Origin: Chloroflexota bacterium
Lineage (GTDB): Bacteria; Chloroflexota; Anaerolineae; Anaerolineales; Villigracilaceae
Direction: 5' to 3'
NCBI GenBank assembly: GCA_021824575.1
Contig: JAKAKJ010000013.1
Span: 1-43,587 of the forward strand
Length of the DNA: 43,587 nucleotides
The translations under genes and the position numbers were made by a program. The notes below the pieces were generated by a model. It had not been told where the DNA came from and made no database searches. It saw only the letters and a list, made by a program, of their open reading frames with translations. Shown piece by piece: positions 8,648 through 16,580 of this stretch; within the stretch, counting starts at the first letter, position 1; the number at the start of each line of letters is the position of its first letter.

Positions 8648-9861
8648 AGCCAGTCCCTCACCATCTTTTTATCGCCAATGTAAATTTCATTCGGGCTGGT
8701 TGGGTCAAGCGCCCACTTCATACGCGCCACGCCTTCCGTCACGTCTTTCACTGTGCCACTATAAGAGATTCGGATGTGCCCCTCCATGCCAAATTCTTTT
8801 CCCGGCACCGTCACAACCAATGCTTTCTTCAAAAGGAATCGCGCCATTTCGACTGAACTATTATTGAATGCGCGCAAATCAGGCAACGCATAAAAAGTTC
8901 CATCCGGCGGGATCAGACGCGCGCCGTTGAACGACTTCATCTCTTGAAGCAAAACGTCGCGGTTATTTTGGATTTGCAATCGCAACGCCTCCACCACGGA
9001 CTGCAGGCCGTTCAGCGCCCCCTCAGCCGCCGCCTGACTGACAGGGCTGACTCCTGAAGTGATCTGAACTGTCACATTGGTCATCACGCGCACCAAGTCG
9101 CGCGGTCCCACCACCCATCCTACGCGGAAGCCAGTCATGCCATAAAGCTTGGCGACGCCGTTCACAATAATTACATGTGAATCTTCAACATTCTTTTTTG
9201 TATATCGTACAGCTGGTATGGCAATATTTTTATCAAACGTCAACTTGTGATAAATATCATCACAAACCATAAAGATACCCTTACGTTCGCAAAAGTCAAC
9301 CAGCTTTTGAATTAACTCTGGCGGATAAATCGCGCCCGAAGGATTATTTGGGCTGTTGACAATGATCGCCCGCGTATAGGATGTGACCGCTTTTTCAATA
9401 TCTTCAAAGCGCGGTGTGAAGGTTCCGTCTTCAGGCGTAACAATCACTGGCCGACCCAGACACATTTTGATAATTTCAGGATACGAAACCCAGTAAGGTG
9501 CGATAACTATCACTTCATCCTGCGGATTCAATATCGAATAAAAAATATTGAATAGTGATTGCTTCGCCCCATTGGTCACGATCACATTTTCCGGTGCAAC
9601 GAGGCGGTCATAATTTTCTTCCGTATAACGGACAATCGCCTTCTTGAGAGAGGGCACGCCATCTGGCGGCGTATATTTGACCTCCCCACTCGTCAGCTTT
9701 GCTGCCGAGGTCAAAATGGCATTGATGGGCGTTTTGTTTTTCGGTTCGCCAATACCGAGATTGATTACCGCTTCGCCACGTTCGCGCAATAGGCGCGCTT
9801 CTTCGTTCAAAGCAAACGTTGGCGATTCAGCAATCTCGCTGGCAATTTTGCTTAACTTCAT
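8644..9861 (-). CDS. Class I/II pyridoxal-phosphate aminotransferase (aspartate aminotransferase-like)
   Basis: A fold-type I PLP aminotransferase of 405 residues, subgroup I-gamma by pattern. Motifs are TNGAKQSL (cofactor phosphate), NSPNNPSGA (Asn contacting the PLP ring), CDDIY (Asp to pyridine N), VAKLYGMTGFRVGW with the Schiff-base Lys near residue 238, and HIRISYSG with the carboxylate-binding Arg. Aspartate aminotransferase is the likeliest activity. The ATGA coupling to pckA supports this, because its product oxaloacetate is the PckA substrate, but other dicarboxylic or branched-chain specificities are possible. The start follows aaggagaattgga. A T-run hairpin sits 60 bases upstream. 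Confidence 0.92.
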   Translation of the reverse strand: MKLSKIASEIAESPTFALNEEARLLRERGEAVINLGIGEPKNKTPINAILTSAAKLTSGEVKYTPPDGVPSLKKAIVRYTEENYDRLVAPENVIVTNGAKQSLFNIFYSILNPQDEVIVIAPYWVSYPEIIKMCLGRPVIVTPEDGTFTPRFEDIEKAVTSYTRAIIVNSPNNPSGAIYPPELIQKLVDFCERKGIFMVCDDIYHKLTFDKNIAIPAVRYTKKNVEDSHVIIVNGVAKLYGMTGFRVGWVVGPRDLVRVMTNVTVQITSGVSPVSQAAAEGALNGLQSVVEALRLQIQNNRDVLLQEMKSFNGARLIPPDGTFYALPDLRAFNNSSVEMARFLLKKALVVTVPGKEFGMEGHIRISYSGTVKDVTEGVARMKWALDPTSPNEIYIGDKKMVRDWL

Positions 9862-9910
9862 TCCAATTCTCCTTAATTCACCTCCGCCTCCAGGAGAGGA
9901 GCCGGGGGAA

Positions 9911-9950
9911 AAGTAAAAACAAAATCTGGTCAGGGATTACCTGACCAGAT
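9911..9950 (-). terminator. Rho-independent terminator after fabD, or attenuator before the aminotransferase gene
   Basis: A perfect 11-bp stem (9924-9934 with 9940-9950, GATTA loop) is followed on the minus strand by TTTTGTTTTTACTTTT. It lies 113 bases after the fabD stop and about 60 bases before the aminotransferase start, and a TATAAT lies upstream of it. It could end fabD transcription or attenuate the next operon. A GC-rich imperfect repeat (9886-9905) lies between it and the aminotransferase Shine-Dalgarno. Confidence 0.8.
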
Positions 9951-9963
9951 AGGGTTCAACCAC

Positions 9964-10044
9964 TTACAAAAACAGAACCGCGTCGACAATTGCGGCAATG
10001 TTGACGACTGTAATGTCGGACCAATTGCTCACGCCGCAATTATA
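9964..10044 (-). other. Candidate leader with -10 box, 22-codon ORF and internal hairpin
   Basis: On the minus strand a TATAAT (10044-10039) is followed six bases later by GTG at 10032, opening a 22-codon frame that ends at 9964. The conceptual peptide starts MSNWSDITVVN and is rich in Ile, Val and Leu (9 of 22). The same DNA holds an imperfect inverted repeat (GTCG at 9982-9985 to CGAC at 10005-10008). No good -35 is visible. This could be a leaderless leader peptide or only a structured leader RNA. Confidence 0.25.
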
Positions 10045-10063
10045 CTATAAGGCACAATCGGCT

Positions 10064-11008
10064 TTATTGTTCCAACGATACAAAATCAGGCGGATTGCCA
10101 AGCGGATAACCAGCGGCCGACGGCGCAATACGACGGATCAAACCGATCAAAACGTTTCCCGTTCCAACCTCGACGAAATTCGCAGTCCCCTGCCCGGCCA
10201 GGAGTTGAACCGTTTCCACCCAGCGCACGCGCGATTGCATCTGTGATTGGATGTCGGCGCGCAAATCAGCGGCCAATTGCATGGCTTTGGCGCTCACATT
10301 TCCAATGATTTGAATCTTTGCATCTTTGATGCCCGCCGCGCTGACCGCTTCATTCCATTCATCCTGAATGGACGCCATTAACTTTGAATGCGCCGCAATC
10401 GAAACCGCCAGCGGAATGGCACGCTTCGCGCCGGCAGCCTTTGCGCCCGCCATGGCGCGTTCGACTGCGGCTTTTGCGCCGGAGATGACAACCTGCCCCG
10501 GAGAATTATCATTCGCAACTTGTACTGCTTCACCTTCGCGGCTGGCATCGGCGCAGACTTTCTCGAGCGCTGGAATATCAAGATTCAAAATCGCCGCCAT
10601 GCCGCCGGGATTCAATTCACCAGCTTTCTTCATCAATTCGCCGCGCTTGCGGACGAGTCGCAAGCCTGATTCGAAAGATAGCGCGTCCGCTGCAGCGAGA
10701 GCCGACAACTCACCGAGAGAATGCCCGGCCAGCGCCGCCGGCTTCCAGTCCGGGTTAAGATGCGTGAAGACTCGAAACGAAGCCATCGAATGAACAAACA
10801 ACGCGGGTTGTGTGTTGATCGTGTCATTCAGTTCCGGCTCCGGCCCATCCCACATCAATTTGGAAAATGGAGAATGGAGAACATCATCCGCTTCTTCAAA
10901 AGTTTTTTGTGCAGCTTCATAAGTTGAAGCTAATTCTTTACCCATGCCGACAGCCTGCGAGCCTTGTCCCGGAAAAATGAATGCGGTGGTTTTAGAATCA
11001 AGTTTCAT
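10064..11008 (-). CDS. fabD: Malonyl-CoA:ACP transacylase
   Basis: FabD moves the malonyl group from CoA to acyl-carrier protein to feed type II fatty-acid synthesis. The 314-residue protein has the N-terminal FPGQGSQAVGMG, the nucleophile elbow GHSLGE with Ser near residue 97, the conserved Arg region GLRLVRKRGELM, the Gln-rich NDNSPGQVVISG and the His of SIAAHSKLM. The start follows an AAAGGA. It lies 58 bases after rpmF on the same strand, the common rpmF-fab arrangement, but no other fab gene follows here. Confidence 0.96.
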   Translation of the reverse strand: MKLDSKTTAFIFPGQGSQAVGMGKELASTYEAAQKTFEEADDVLHSPFSKLMWDGPEPELNDTINTQPALFVHSMASFRVFTHLNPDWKPAALAGHSLGELSALAAADALSFESGLRLVRKRGELMKKAGELNPGGMAAILNLDIPALEKVCADASREGEAVQVANDNSPGQVVISGAKAAVERAMAGAKAAGAKRAIPLAVSIAAHSKLMASIQDEWNEAVSAAGIKDAKIQIIGNVSAKAMQLAADLRADIQSQMQSRVRWVETVQLLAGQGTANFVEVGTGNVLIGLIRRIAPSAAGYPLGNPPDFVSLEQ

Positions 11009-11066
11009 AGATTATCCTTTGCCCTTTAAACACAAACGAGCCGTGTTCGTCACGGCTCGCTGCGGG

Positions 11067-11267
11067 TTACTCGGGGTTTTGTTTTTCTTTCTTGACTTCA
11101 AACACTTCACGGCCCTGGTAATGCCCGCAATTCGGGCAGACTGTATGCGGCAGTCGCATTTGTCCGCAATTCGAGCAGGCGACCAGGTTGTGAGCCTGCA
11201 ACGCATCATGTGCGCGGCGGCGATCGCGGCGGCCCTTGGAATGTTTGCGCTTGGGATGTGGCGTCAT
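11067..11267 (-). CDS. rpmF: 50S ribosomal protein L32
   Basis: A 66-residue zinc-ribbon ribosomal protein of the large subunit. It has the basic N-terminus MTPHPKRKHSKGRRDRRR and the two CxxC pairs CSNCGQ and CPNCGHYQGREV. The frame is open 18 codons further upstream, but the ATG at 11267 follows an ideal aaaggagaaagtc and gives the family N-terminus. It is transcribed from the strong promoter at 11334-11362, followed by fabD. Confidence 0.96.
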   Translation of the reverse strand: MTPHPKRKHSKGRRDRRRAHDALQAHNLVACSNCGQMRLPHTVCPNCGHYQGREVFEVKKEKQNPE

Positions 11268-11289
11268 GACTTTCTCCTTTACATACAAC

Positions 11290-11309
11290 GGACGGGCCAA
11301 CGCCCGTCC
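11290..11309 (-). promoter_or_regulatory. Hairpin in the rpmF 5' untranslated region
   Basis: GGACGGGC (11290-11297) pairs perfectly with GCCCGTCC (11302-11309) over a four-base loop, placed between the promoter and the Shine-Dalgarno of rpmF. It may stabilise the leader or serve in feedback control; neither is shown by sequence alone. Confidence 0.4.
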
Positions 11310-11333
11310 AACAATTTCCAACGAAGCGGGCAG

Positions 11334-11362
11334 ATTATAGCGGCATCAGGCAGTGACGTCAA
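11334..11362 (-). promoter_or_regulatory. Strong sigma70-type promoter for rpmF-fabD
   Basis: On the minus strand TTGACG (11362-11357), exactly 17 bases, then a perfect TATAAT (11339-11334). The start site should lie about 60 bases before the rpmF ATG. Its -35 box overlaps the -35 of the divergent plus-strand promoter. Confidence 0.8.
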
Positions 11363-11381
11363 GCCTGAAACGTTGTAGAAT
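11353..11381 (+). promoter_or_regulatory. Divergent promoter giving a probable leaderless mRNA
   Basis: On the plus strand GTGACG (11353-11358), 17 bases, then TAGAAT (11376-11381). The ATG of the phosphatase gene comes seven bases after the -10, where transcription should start, and no Shine-Dalgarno precedes it. Confidence 0.55.
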
Positions 11382-11388
11382 CATTTTC

Positions 11389-12096
11389 ATGGAAGTGCAA
11401 ATCGCGGTCGCAAAGATCAACAAATATGCCACGATCGAAAGCGGCGACACGCTCGAAGCTGTTGAACGTCCCAATGGCGGGCTTTCGGTTGTGCTTGCTG
11501 ACGGACAAACATCCGGGCCGGGCGCCAAAGCTGTCTCGATGATGGTTGTCCGCAGAGTCATCAGTTTGCTCGCCGAAGGCGTGCGCGATGGTGCGGCTGC
11601 ACGCGCCGCGTCCGATGCGCTGTTCACCGAGAAAAAAGGCAGGGTAATCTGCACACTCAACATTGCATCAGTGGATTTGCACAGTGGAACCATTGTCCTC
11701 ACGCGCAATAACCCTGCGCCAATCTTCGTTTGCCGCGGCGACAAAGCGGATTGTCTCGAAGCTGAAAGCATTCCGCTTGGCACATCGCGCGACGTGCGCC
11801 CGGTTATCACGGAGCTTGAAATTGAAACAGGTACAACCATTGTCATTTATACCGACGGTTTGATGAATGCCGGTATCCGCCGCAGTCAAACCATGGATGT
11901 TTGCGAAGTCATCCGATCCCTATTGGATGAACAGGAGCCGACCCCGCAGGAGCTGGCTGATTCGCTGCTCGGTTATGCGGTCAAACTCGACGAAGGGCGG
12001 CCAGCCGATGATATCAGTGTCCTCGTCCTGAAGGTTGTCCCGCGCAACGGCGACGATGTCCGCCGCATGACAGTACGTCTCCCCATTTCATCATGA
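11389..12096 (+). CDS. SpoIIE-type PP2C serine phosphatase
   Basis: A compact 235-residue protein consisting of the SpoIIE/RsbU phosphatase domain alone. Metal-binding and core motifs are ADGQTSGPGAKAVS (Asp near 38), YTDGLMNAG and the C-terminal DDISVLVLK. Family members dephosphorylate serine in anti-sigma antagonists or other partners; no such partner lies nearby, so the target is unknown. The frame is open from 11353, but the ATG at 11389 lies seven bases after a -10 box and begins the domain, so I chose it. It ends in an ATGA overlap with the next gene. Confidence 0.82.
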   Translation: MEVQIAVAKINKYATIESGDTLEAVERPNGGLSVVLADGQTSGPGAKAVSMMVVRRVISLLAEGVRDGAAARAASDALFTEKKGRVICTLNIASVDLHSGTIVLTRNNPAPIFVCRGDKADCLEAESIPLGTSRDVRPVITELEIETGTTIVIYTDGLMNAGIRRSQTMDVCEVIRSLLDEQEPTPQELADSLLGYAVKLDEGRPADDISVLVLKVVPRNGDDVRRMTVRLPISS

Positions 12097-12467
12097 ACGA
12101 CAAAGATGAGCCTGACAGTAAACGATTCCTGATCGGCGTGGTTGGGCCGTGCGGCTCAGGAAAGTCAACATTGATCGCAGGTTTGGAAAAGGAGGGCTTC
12201 AAATGCCGCCACATCGCACAGGAACATTCTTATGTTCCAAGCATGTGGCAGAAGATTACAAATCCTGACTTACTGGTTTTTTTAAATGCATCCTTTGAAA
12301 CATGCACCCAACGCCGCAGGCTGAACTGGAATAACGCCGATTATCAGGAGCAACAAAACAGGCTGGCACATGCGCTCCAACATGCCGACCTCATTATTCA
12401 GACTGATTCGTTGACCATCGAAGAAGTCCAAAGCCGCGTTCTGGATTTCCTGCGCGCCAAACGATGA
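12093..12467 (+). CDS. Small P-loop NTPase / nucleoside-kinase-like protein
   Basis: A 124-residue P-loop protein. The Walker A GPCGSGKST is at 18-26, the strand PDLLVFLNAS resembles the kinase core, and TCTQRRRLNW could be a lid-type Arg cluster, as in the shikimate, adenylate or dephospho-CoA kinase group. It is shorter than those enzymes (about 170-200 residues) and no specific substrate motif is evident. It overlaps both neighbours by ATGA (12093-12096 and 12464-12467), so it is translated with the phosphatase and the peptidase lipoprotein. Confidence 0.65.
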   Translation: MNDKDEPDSKRFLIGVVGPCGSGKSTLIAGLEKEGFKCRHIAQEHSYVPSMWQKITNPDLLVFLNASFETCTQRRRLNWNNADYQEQQNRLAHALQHADLIIQTDSLTIEEVQSRVLDFLRAKR

Positions 12468-13948
12468 AAAAGCTCTTTTTGTTAATCCTCCTAATCGCAG
12501 TTGCATGTCAAACGGCGCCGCTGACCTCTGCAACAAATCGCGATCTTCTTCAAACAAGCTGGGATGACCGTTCAGTTTTTCGTGATGGACTTTCTGCTTC
12601 CTATCAATCCATACTCGACCAATTGCCGGGAGCAAGTGTTTATCACATCGAATATAGAATTGCTGACGACCTGTATCACGTAAATGGCTTCGAAGAAGTA
12701 CACTACACAAATCGAGAAATCCTGCCATTGAATGAAGTTCAATTTCACCTCTTTCCAAACATTTTGGGCGGTGCAATAACGGTATCAAATCTGCTTGTTA
12801 ACGGAAAACCGGCAACGCCGAAGTACGAGTTATTAGATAGCCTCATGAGGGTTCCTTTGAGCTTACCCCTTGAGCCCGATCAAAGCATTGTTATTCATAT
12901 GGACTTTGAAGTTACCGTTCCTCGCACCGTGGAAAACAATTATGGCGTTCTGGCCTTCACAGATGGCGTATTGGCGCTCGCCCACGCATATCCCTTGATT
13001 GCTGTTTACGATACAAAAGGCTGGGAGGCGGAAATCCCCTCACCGCAAGGTGATCTTGTTTATTCGGATGCGTCCTTTTATATTGTTAGAATCGCAGCGC
13101 CCAAAAACCTGGTCATTGCTGCAACAGGCCGGAAAATTCAACAGGAAACCATGGGCCATGAACAGATTGCCGCTTTTGCATTGGGACCGGCGCGTGATTT
13201 CTATTTGGCAGCCAGCCCAGATTATCGAATTAAAACGCGGACCGTTGGCGGCGTCACGATCAATAGCTTTGCGCCCGCGCCCGATCAGGATGGCGCACAA
13301 ATTGCGCTTGATGTGGCATCCCGTTCCATTTCTGATTACGGTCAGCTTTACGCTCCGTATCCTTATACACAACTAAATATCGTTTCCACACCAACATTGG
13401 CTTTGGGCATCGAATATCCTGGCCAGATCGCAGTCGCCGAACGAATCTATGCCCCAAATTCAAGTCAACAGGGAACGCCCAACAGTGTCTATATGGAGTC
13501 CACGGTGGCTCATGAGGCGGCCCATCAATGGTTCTATAACCTCGTGGGCAATGATCAGCTTGATGAGCCGTGGCTGGATGAGGCGCTGGCGCAATTTGCC
13601 ACACTCGAATACTACACAACAGAGTATGGCATACAAGCCGCGGATGGATTCCGGCAATCGCTGGAGGCGAGATGGTCAAGAGTAAATGATGCCAGGATCG
13701 CGCTGGATCAGCCGGTGGCCGCCTTTCGCGGGCAGGAATATGGAGCCATTGTTTACGGGCGTGGGCCGCTGTTCTTCGACACCCTCCAACACCAGATGGG
13801 ACAGCAGGCATTTAACAGATTCCTGAAGGATTATGTCGCATCCAACGCATGGAAAATTGCTACCACAGATGGACTGAAAGCAGCGGCCGAAAAGGATTGC
13901 AGCTGCGACCTGACGCCGATCTTCAATGAGTGGGTTTATCCAAATTAG
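12464..13948 (+). CDS. M1-family metallopeptidase-like lipoprotein
   Basis: A 494-residue exported zinc peptidase of the gluzincin M1 group. The N-terminus MKKLFLLILLIAVAC is a lipoprotein signal with the lipidated Cys at 15. The catalytic part has GIEYPG (315-320, position of the GAMEN exopeptidase motif), the zinc site HEAAH (350-354) and the third ligand Glu in WLDEALAQF (373). A Tyr that could be catalytic lies in YGAIVYGRGPLFFDTL. It probably trims peptides at the outer face of the membrane. The start overlaps the P-loop gene by ATGA; a T-rich hairpin follows the stop. Confidence 0.88.
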   Translation: MKKLFLLILLIAVACQTAPLTSATNRDLLQTSWDDRSVFRDGLSASYQSILDQLPGASVYHIEYRIADDLYHVNGFEEVHYTNREILPLNEVQFHLFPNILGGAITVSNLLVNGKPATPKYELLDSLMRVPLSLPLEPDQSIVIHMDFEVTVPRTVENNYGVLAFTDGVLALAHAYPLIAVYDTKGWEAEIPSPQGDLVYSDASFYIVRIAAPKNLVIAATGRKIQQETMGHEQIAAFALGPARDFYLAASPDYRIKTRTVGGVTINSFAPAPDQDGAQIALDVASRSISDYGQLYAPYPYTQLNIVSTPTLALGIEYPGQIAVAERIYAPNSSQQGTPNSVYMESTVAHEAAHQWFYNLVGNDQLDEPWLDEALAQFATLEYYTTEYGIQAADGFRQSLEARWSRVNDARIALDQPVAAFRGQEYGAIVYGRGPLFFDTLQHQMGQQAFNRFLKDYVASNAWKIATTDGLKAAAEKDCSCDLTPIFNEWVYPN

Positions 13949-13970
13949 TTTCAATTTACAAATTTCAGAG

Positions 13971-13976
13971 TATAAT
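13971..13976 (+). promoter_or_regulatory. Candidate -10 box upstream of secD
   Basis: A perfect TATAAT about 90 bases before the secD ATG. A weak -35 (TTTCAA, 16-base spacing) precedes it. The expected start falls right before the hairpin at 13986-14000. Confidence 0.45.
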
Positions 13977-13985
13977 CACGCCGCG

Positions 13986-14009
13986 CCAGCCCAAGGCTGG
14001 TATTTTTAT
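13986..14009 (+). terminator. Short hairpin with T-rich tail between the peptidase gene and secD
   Basis: CCAGCC-CAA-GGCTGG followed by TATTTTTAT. It could terminate the upstream peptidase operon. Because a TATAAT lies just upstream, it could also sit at the very 5' end of the secDF transcript. Confidence 0.45.
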
Positions 14010-14067
14010 GGTTTGGACTGCTGACCCTAAGGGGCTCAAAACGCAAACCTTTTCGATGGAGTGACGC

Positions 14068-15534
14068 ATGACTCGTAGCCGCAATACATGGCTGATCGTG
14101 ATCGCCCTGCTGATTATCTTTTCACTTTGGGTGGACCTCAGCAACAATATCACGATCATGAATCCTTTCAATGACAAACCGCTTATAAACCGTGATACAC
14201 AACTTCAGCTCGGGCTTGACATCCGGGGCGGACTTCAAACCCTGCTTCAAGCTGACGTTGCCAACTGCTCCAGCGTGGATCCAAGCGCGTTGGATGTCAC
14301 GCGGCAAATTCTCCAGAACCGCGTTAATGCCCTCGGCATCAGCGAAATCACAATGCAGACGGCCGGAAATTGCCGCATCATCGCGGAGTTTCCCGGCATC
14401 ACCAACCCACAGCAGGTAAACGACTCGCTGCAGCAGACCGCGCTTTTGGAATTCGTGGACATGGGCAACAATCCCCTGCCCGTTGGCTCGACTGTTGTAA
14501 CCGATTATCAATCATCATCTGCCAGCGCACAGCCATCAACGACTGCCGCGGCGCCAACCGCAACCGCTGCCCCCACTGAGACAGCAACACCGGCCTCAAC
14601 TGCGACACCAGAAGCAAACGCAACGCCCGGCGCGACGCCCACGGCAACCGCTCCAGCACAGGTCTATCACACCGTTATGACCGGAGCGGATCTTGATACC
14701 GTTAGCGTACAGGCTGGCACATTGGGCGGCCAGTATGAAATTGCGTTTACGTTGAAGCCGAATGGCACGAAAGTCTTCGGCGATTACACGTCCACACACG
14801 TTGGCCAATATCTCGCGATCGTGCTCGATAAAAAAGTCATTTCTGCACCCGTCATCAATAGCGCCATCACCGGCGGACAGGGCGTGATTCAGGGCAACTT
14901 CACTGCAGACACAGCCAATGCGCTGGCTGTACAACTTCGCTACGGTTCGCTTCCAGTTCCAGTAAAGATCGTTGAGAGTCAAACCGTCGGTCCGACGCTT
15001 GGGGCCGATTCCGTCCGCAAGAGCATTCTCGCAGGAGCCATTGGTCTCGCTGTGGTTATTCTCTTTATGGCGCTTTATTATCGCCTGCCCGGAATCATTG
15101 CAGACCTTGCACTCGTAACGTACGCCATTCTTTCTTTAATGATCTTTAAGATGGTTGGCTTCACATTGTCCCTGCCGGGCACAGCTGGTTTCATTTTGAG
15201 TATCGGTATGGCGGTGGACGCGAATGTTCTTATCTTTGAACGTTTGAAGGAGGAATTGCGCGCGGGCCGCAATCTTCAGCAAGCCATTGACCTTGGCTGG
15301 AGCCGCGCCTGGCCATCCATTCGCGACTCGAACATATCAACGCTCATAACTTGCACCATCCTGTTTATCTTTGGTAACGCATACGGCGCCAGTATCGTAA
15401 AAGGTTTTTCAATCAACCTCGGACTCGGCGTGTTGGTTTCCCTGTTCACGGCTGTCGTTGTGACACGCATTTATCTGCATCTTGTGCTGGACAATATAAA
15501 GATGAGCGAGCATCCGCGCTGGCTCGGGCTTTAG
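14068..15534 (+). CDS. secD: Protein translocase subunit SecD
   Basis: SecD works with SecF to pull secreted proteins through SecYEG using the proton gradient. The 488-residue protein has TM1 at about 7-24, the D1 motif LQLGLDIRGG (47-55), a periplasmic region and a block of five further helices. That block carries the D5 motif GMAVDANVLIFERLKEE and LGWSRAWPSIRDSNISTL. Within the periplasmic domain, residues ~149-198 form a low-complexity stretch of Ser, Thr, Ala and Pro not typical of SecD. The start follows ggagtgacgc. secF follows after nine bases. Confidence 0.96.
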   Translation: MTRSRNTWLIVIALLIIFSLWVDLSNNITIMNPFNDKPLINRDTQLQLGLDIRGGLQTLLQADVANCSSVDPSALDVTRQILQNRVNALGISEITMQTAGNCRIIAEFPGITNPQQVNDSLQQTALLEFVDMGNNPLPVGSTVVTDYQSSSASAQPSTTAAAPTATAAPTETATPASTATPEANATPGATPTATAPAQVYHTVMTGADLDTVSVQAGTLGGQYEIAFTLKPNGTKVFGDYTSTHVGQYLAIVLDKKVISAPVINSAITGGQGVIQGNFTADTANALAVQLRYGSLPVPVKIVESQTVGPTLGADSVRKSILAGAIGLAVVILFMALYYRLPGIIADLALVTYAILSLMIFKMVGFTLSLPGTAGFILSIGMAVDANVLIFERLKEELRAGRNLQQAIDLGWSRAWPSIRDSNISTLITCTILFIFGNAYGASIVKGFSINLGLGVLVSLFTAVVVTRIYLHLVLDNIKMSEHPRWLGL

Positions 15535-15543
15535 GAGCAAGTC

Positions 15544-16488
15544 ATGAACATCATCAAGAATCGTTATCTTTACTTTCTGATCTCGCTGTTGGTCATTGTA
15601 CCGGGCGTCGTCTTTATGATCCTGCACTGGACAAGCACCGGACAAGGCCCACTGGCACTGGGAATTGATTTCAGAGGCGGATCGCTCCTCGAGGTTCAGT
15701 TTGCAGGCACGCTTCCATCCACAGATACGATCAACGCACTTTACACGCAATTCTCAACACCGCAGGAACCAATCGCCGGCCCCATCATTCAGCCGCTCGG
15801 AAATAACGCTTACTCGATTCAGTCCGCGCCAATGAACGACGCAACTGAAAGCAGCCTGCTCGCAGCCATGAAGACCAAGACCGACGGCGCGGTCACCGTT
15901 TTGAATTTCACATCGGTGTCCGCCTCCATCGGTGCGGAAGTCACGCGAGCGGCCGGCATCGCGATCCTGCTGGCAGCAGCTGCCATTCTTCTCTACATTT
16001 GGTTCGCCTTCCGCAGCGTGGATCATTCTGTTCGTTATGGCACAGCGGCTATCATCGCCATGCTCCACGATGTGCTCGTTGTGCTGGGCGTGGAAGCCAT
16101 GCTCGGATATTTCCTGCATTGGGAAGCGGACTCATTGTTCCTGACAGCCGTGCTTACCGTGATCGGCTTCTCGGTTCACGATACCATCGTCGTGTTCGAC
16201 CGCATCCGCGAGAACGCCAACATTTACCGGCGCGTGGATTACGAGACCATGGTGAATCACTCCGTTGTCCAAACACTGGATCGTTCCATCAATACACAAT
16301 TGACCGTGATGTTCACATTGTTTGCCCTCGCCCTCTTCGGCGGCGACAGCATCCGGCACTTTGTCATCATCCTGCTTGTCGGCATCTTCAGCGGAACATA
16401 TTCATCCATCTTCAACGCTTCGCCCATCCTCGTCGTTTGGGAAAAGCAGGAGTGGAAGAATTGGTTTGGAAGGAAGGCCGAGGCATAA
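15544..16488 (+). CDS. secF: Protein translocase subunit SecF
   Basis: The partner of SecD in the SecDF translocation motor. The 314-residue protein has TM1 (about 8-26), the family motif LALGIDFRGGSLLEV, a periplasmic domain of ~80 residues and five C-terminal helices. These contain the conserved GFSVHDTIVVFDRIREN and NQS-type helix SVVQTLDRSINTQLTV. The start follows ggagcaagtc directly after secD. A strong hairpin ends the unit. Confidence 0.97.
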   Translation: MNIIKNRYLYFLISLLVIVPGVVFMILHWTSTGQGPLALGIDFRGGSLLEVQFAGTLPSTDTINALYTQFSTPQEPIAGPIIQPLGNNAYSIQSAPMNDATESSLLAAMKTKTDGAVTVLNFTSVSASIGAEVTRAAGIAILLAAAAILLYIWFAFRSVDHSVRYGTAAIIAMLHDVLVVLGVEAMLGYFLHWEADSLFLTAVLTVIGFSVHDTIVVFDRIRENANIYRRVDYETMVNHSVVQTLDRSINTQLTVMFTLFALALFGGDSIRHFVIILLVGIFSGTYSSIFNASPILVVWEKQEWKNWFGRKAEA

Positions 16489-16521
16489 CATTCGGTTACA
16501 TAAAGTTTTGCCAAATCTTAC

Positions 16522-16553
16522 AGCAACGGCGCACCAAATGGTGCGCCGTTGCT
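16522..16553. terminator. Strong hairpin between convergent genes
   Basis: A perfect 14-bp stem, AGCAACGGCGCACC (16522-16535) with GGTGCGCCGTTGCT (16540-16553), AAAT loop, midway between the ends of secF and the minus-strand lipoprotein gene. Neither side has a clear T run, so it probably acts as a bidirectional terminator or transcript-end structure. Confidence 0.6.
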
Positions 16554-16580
16554 TATGTCCCGGTCTTCCAGAGCGAAAAT

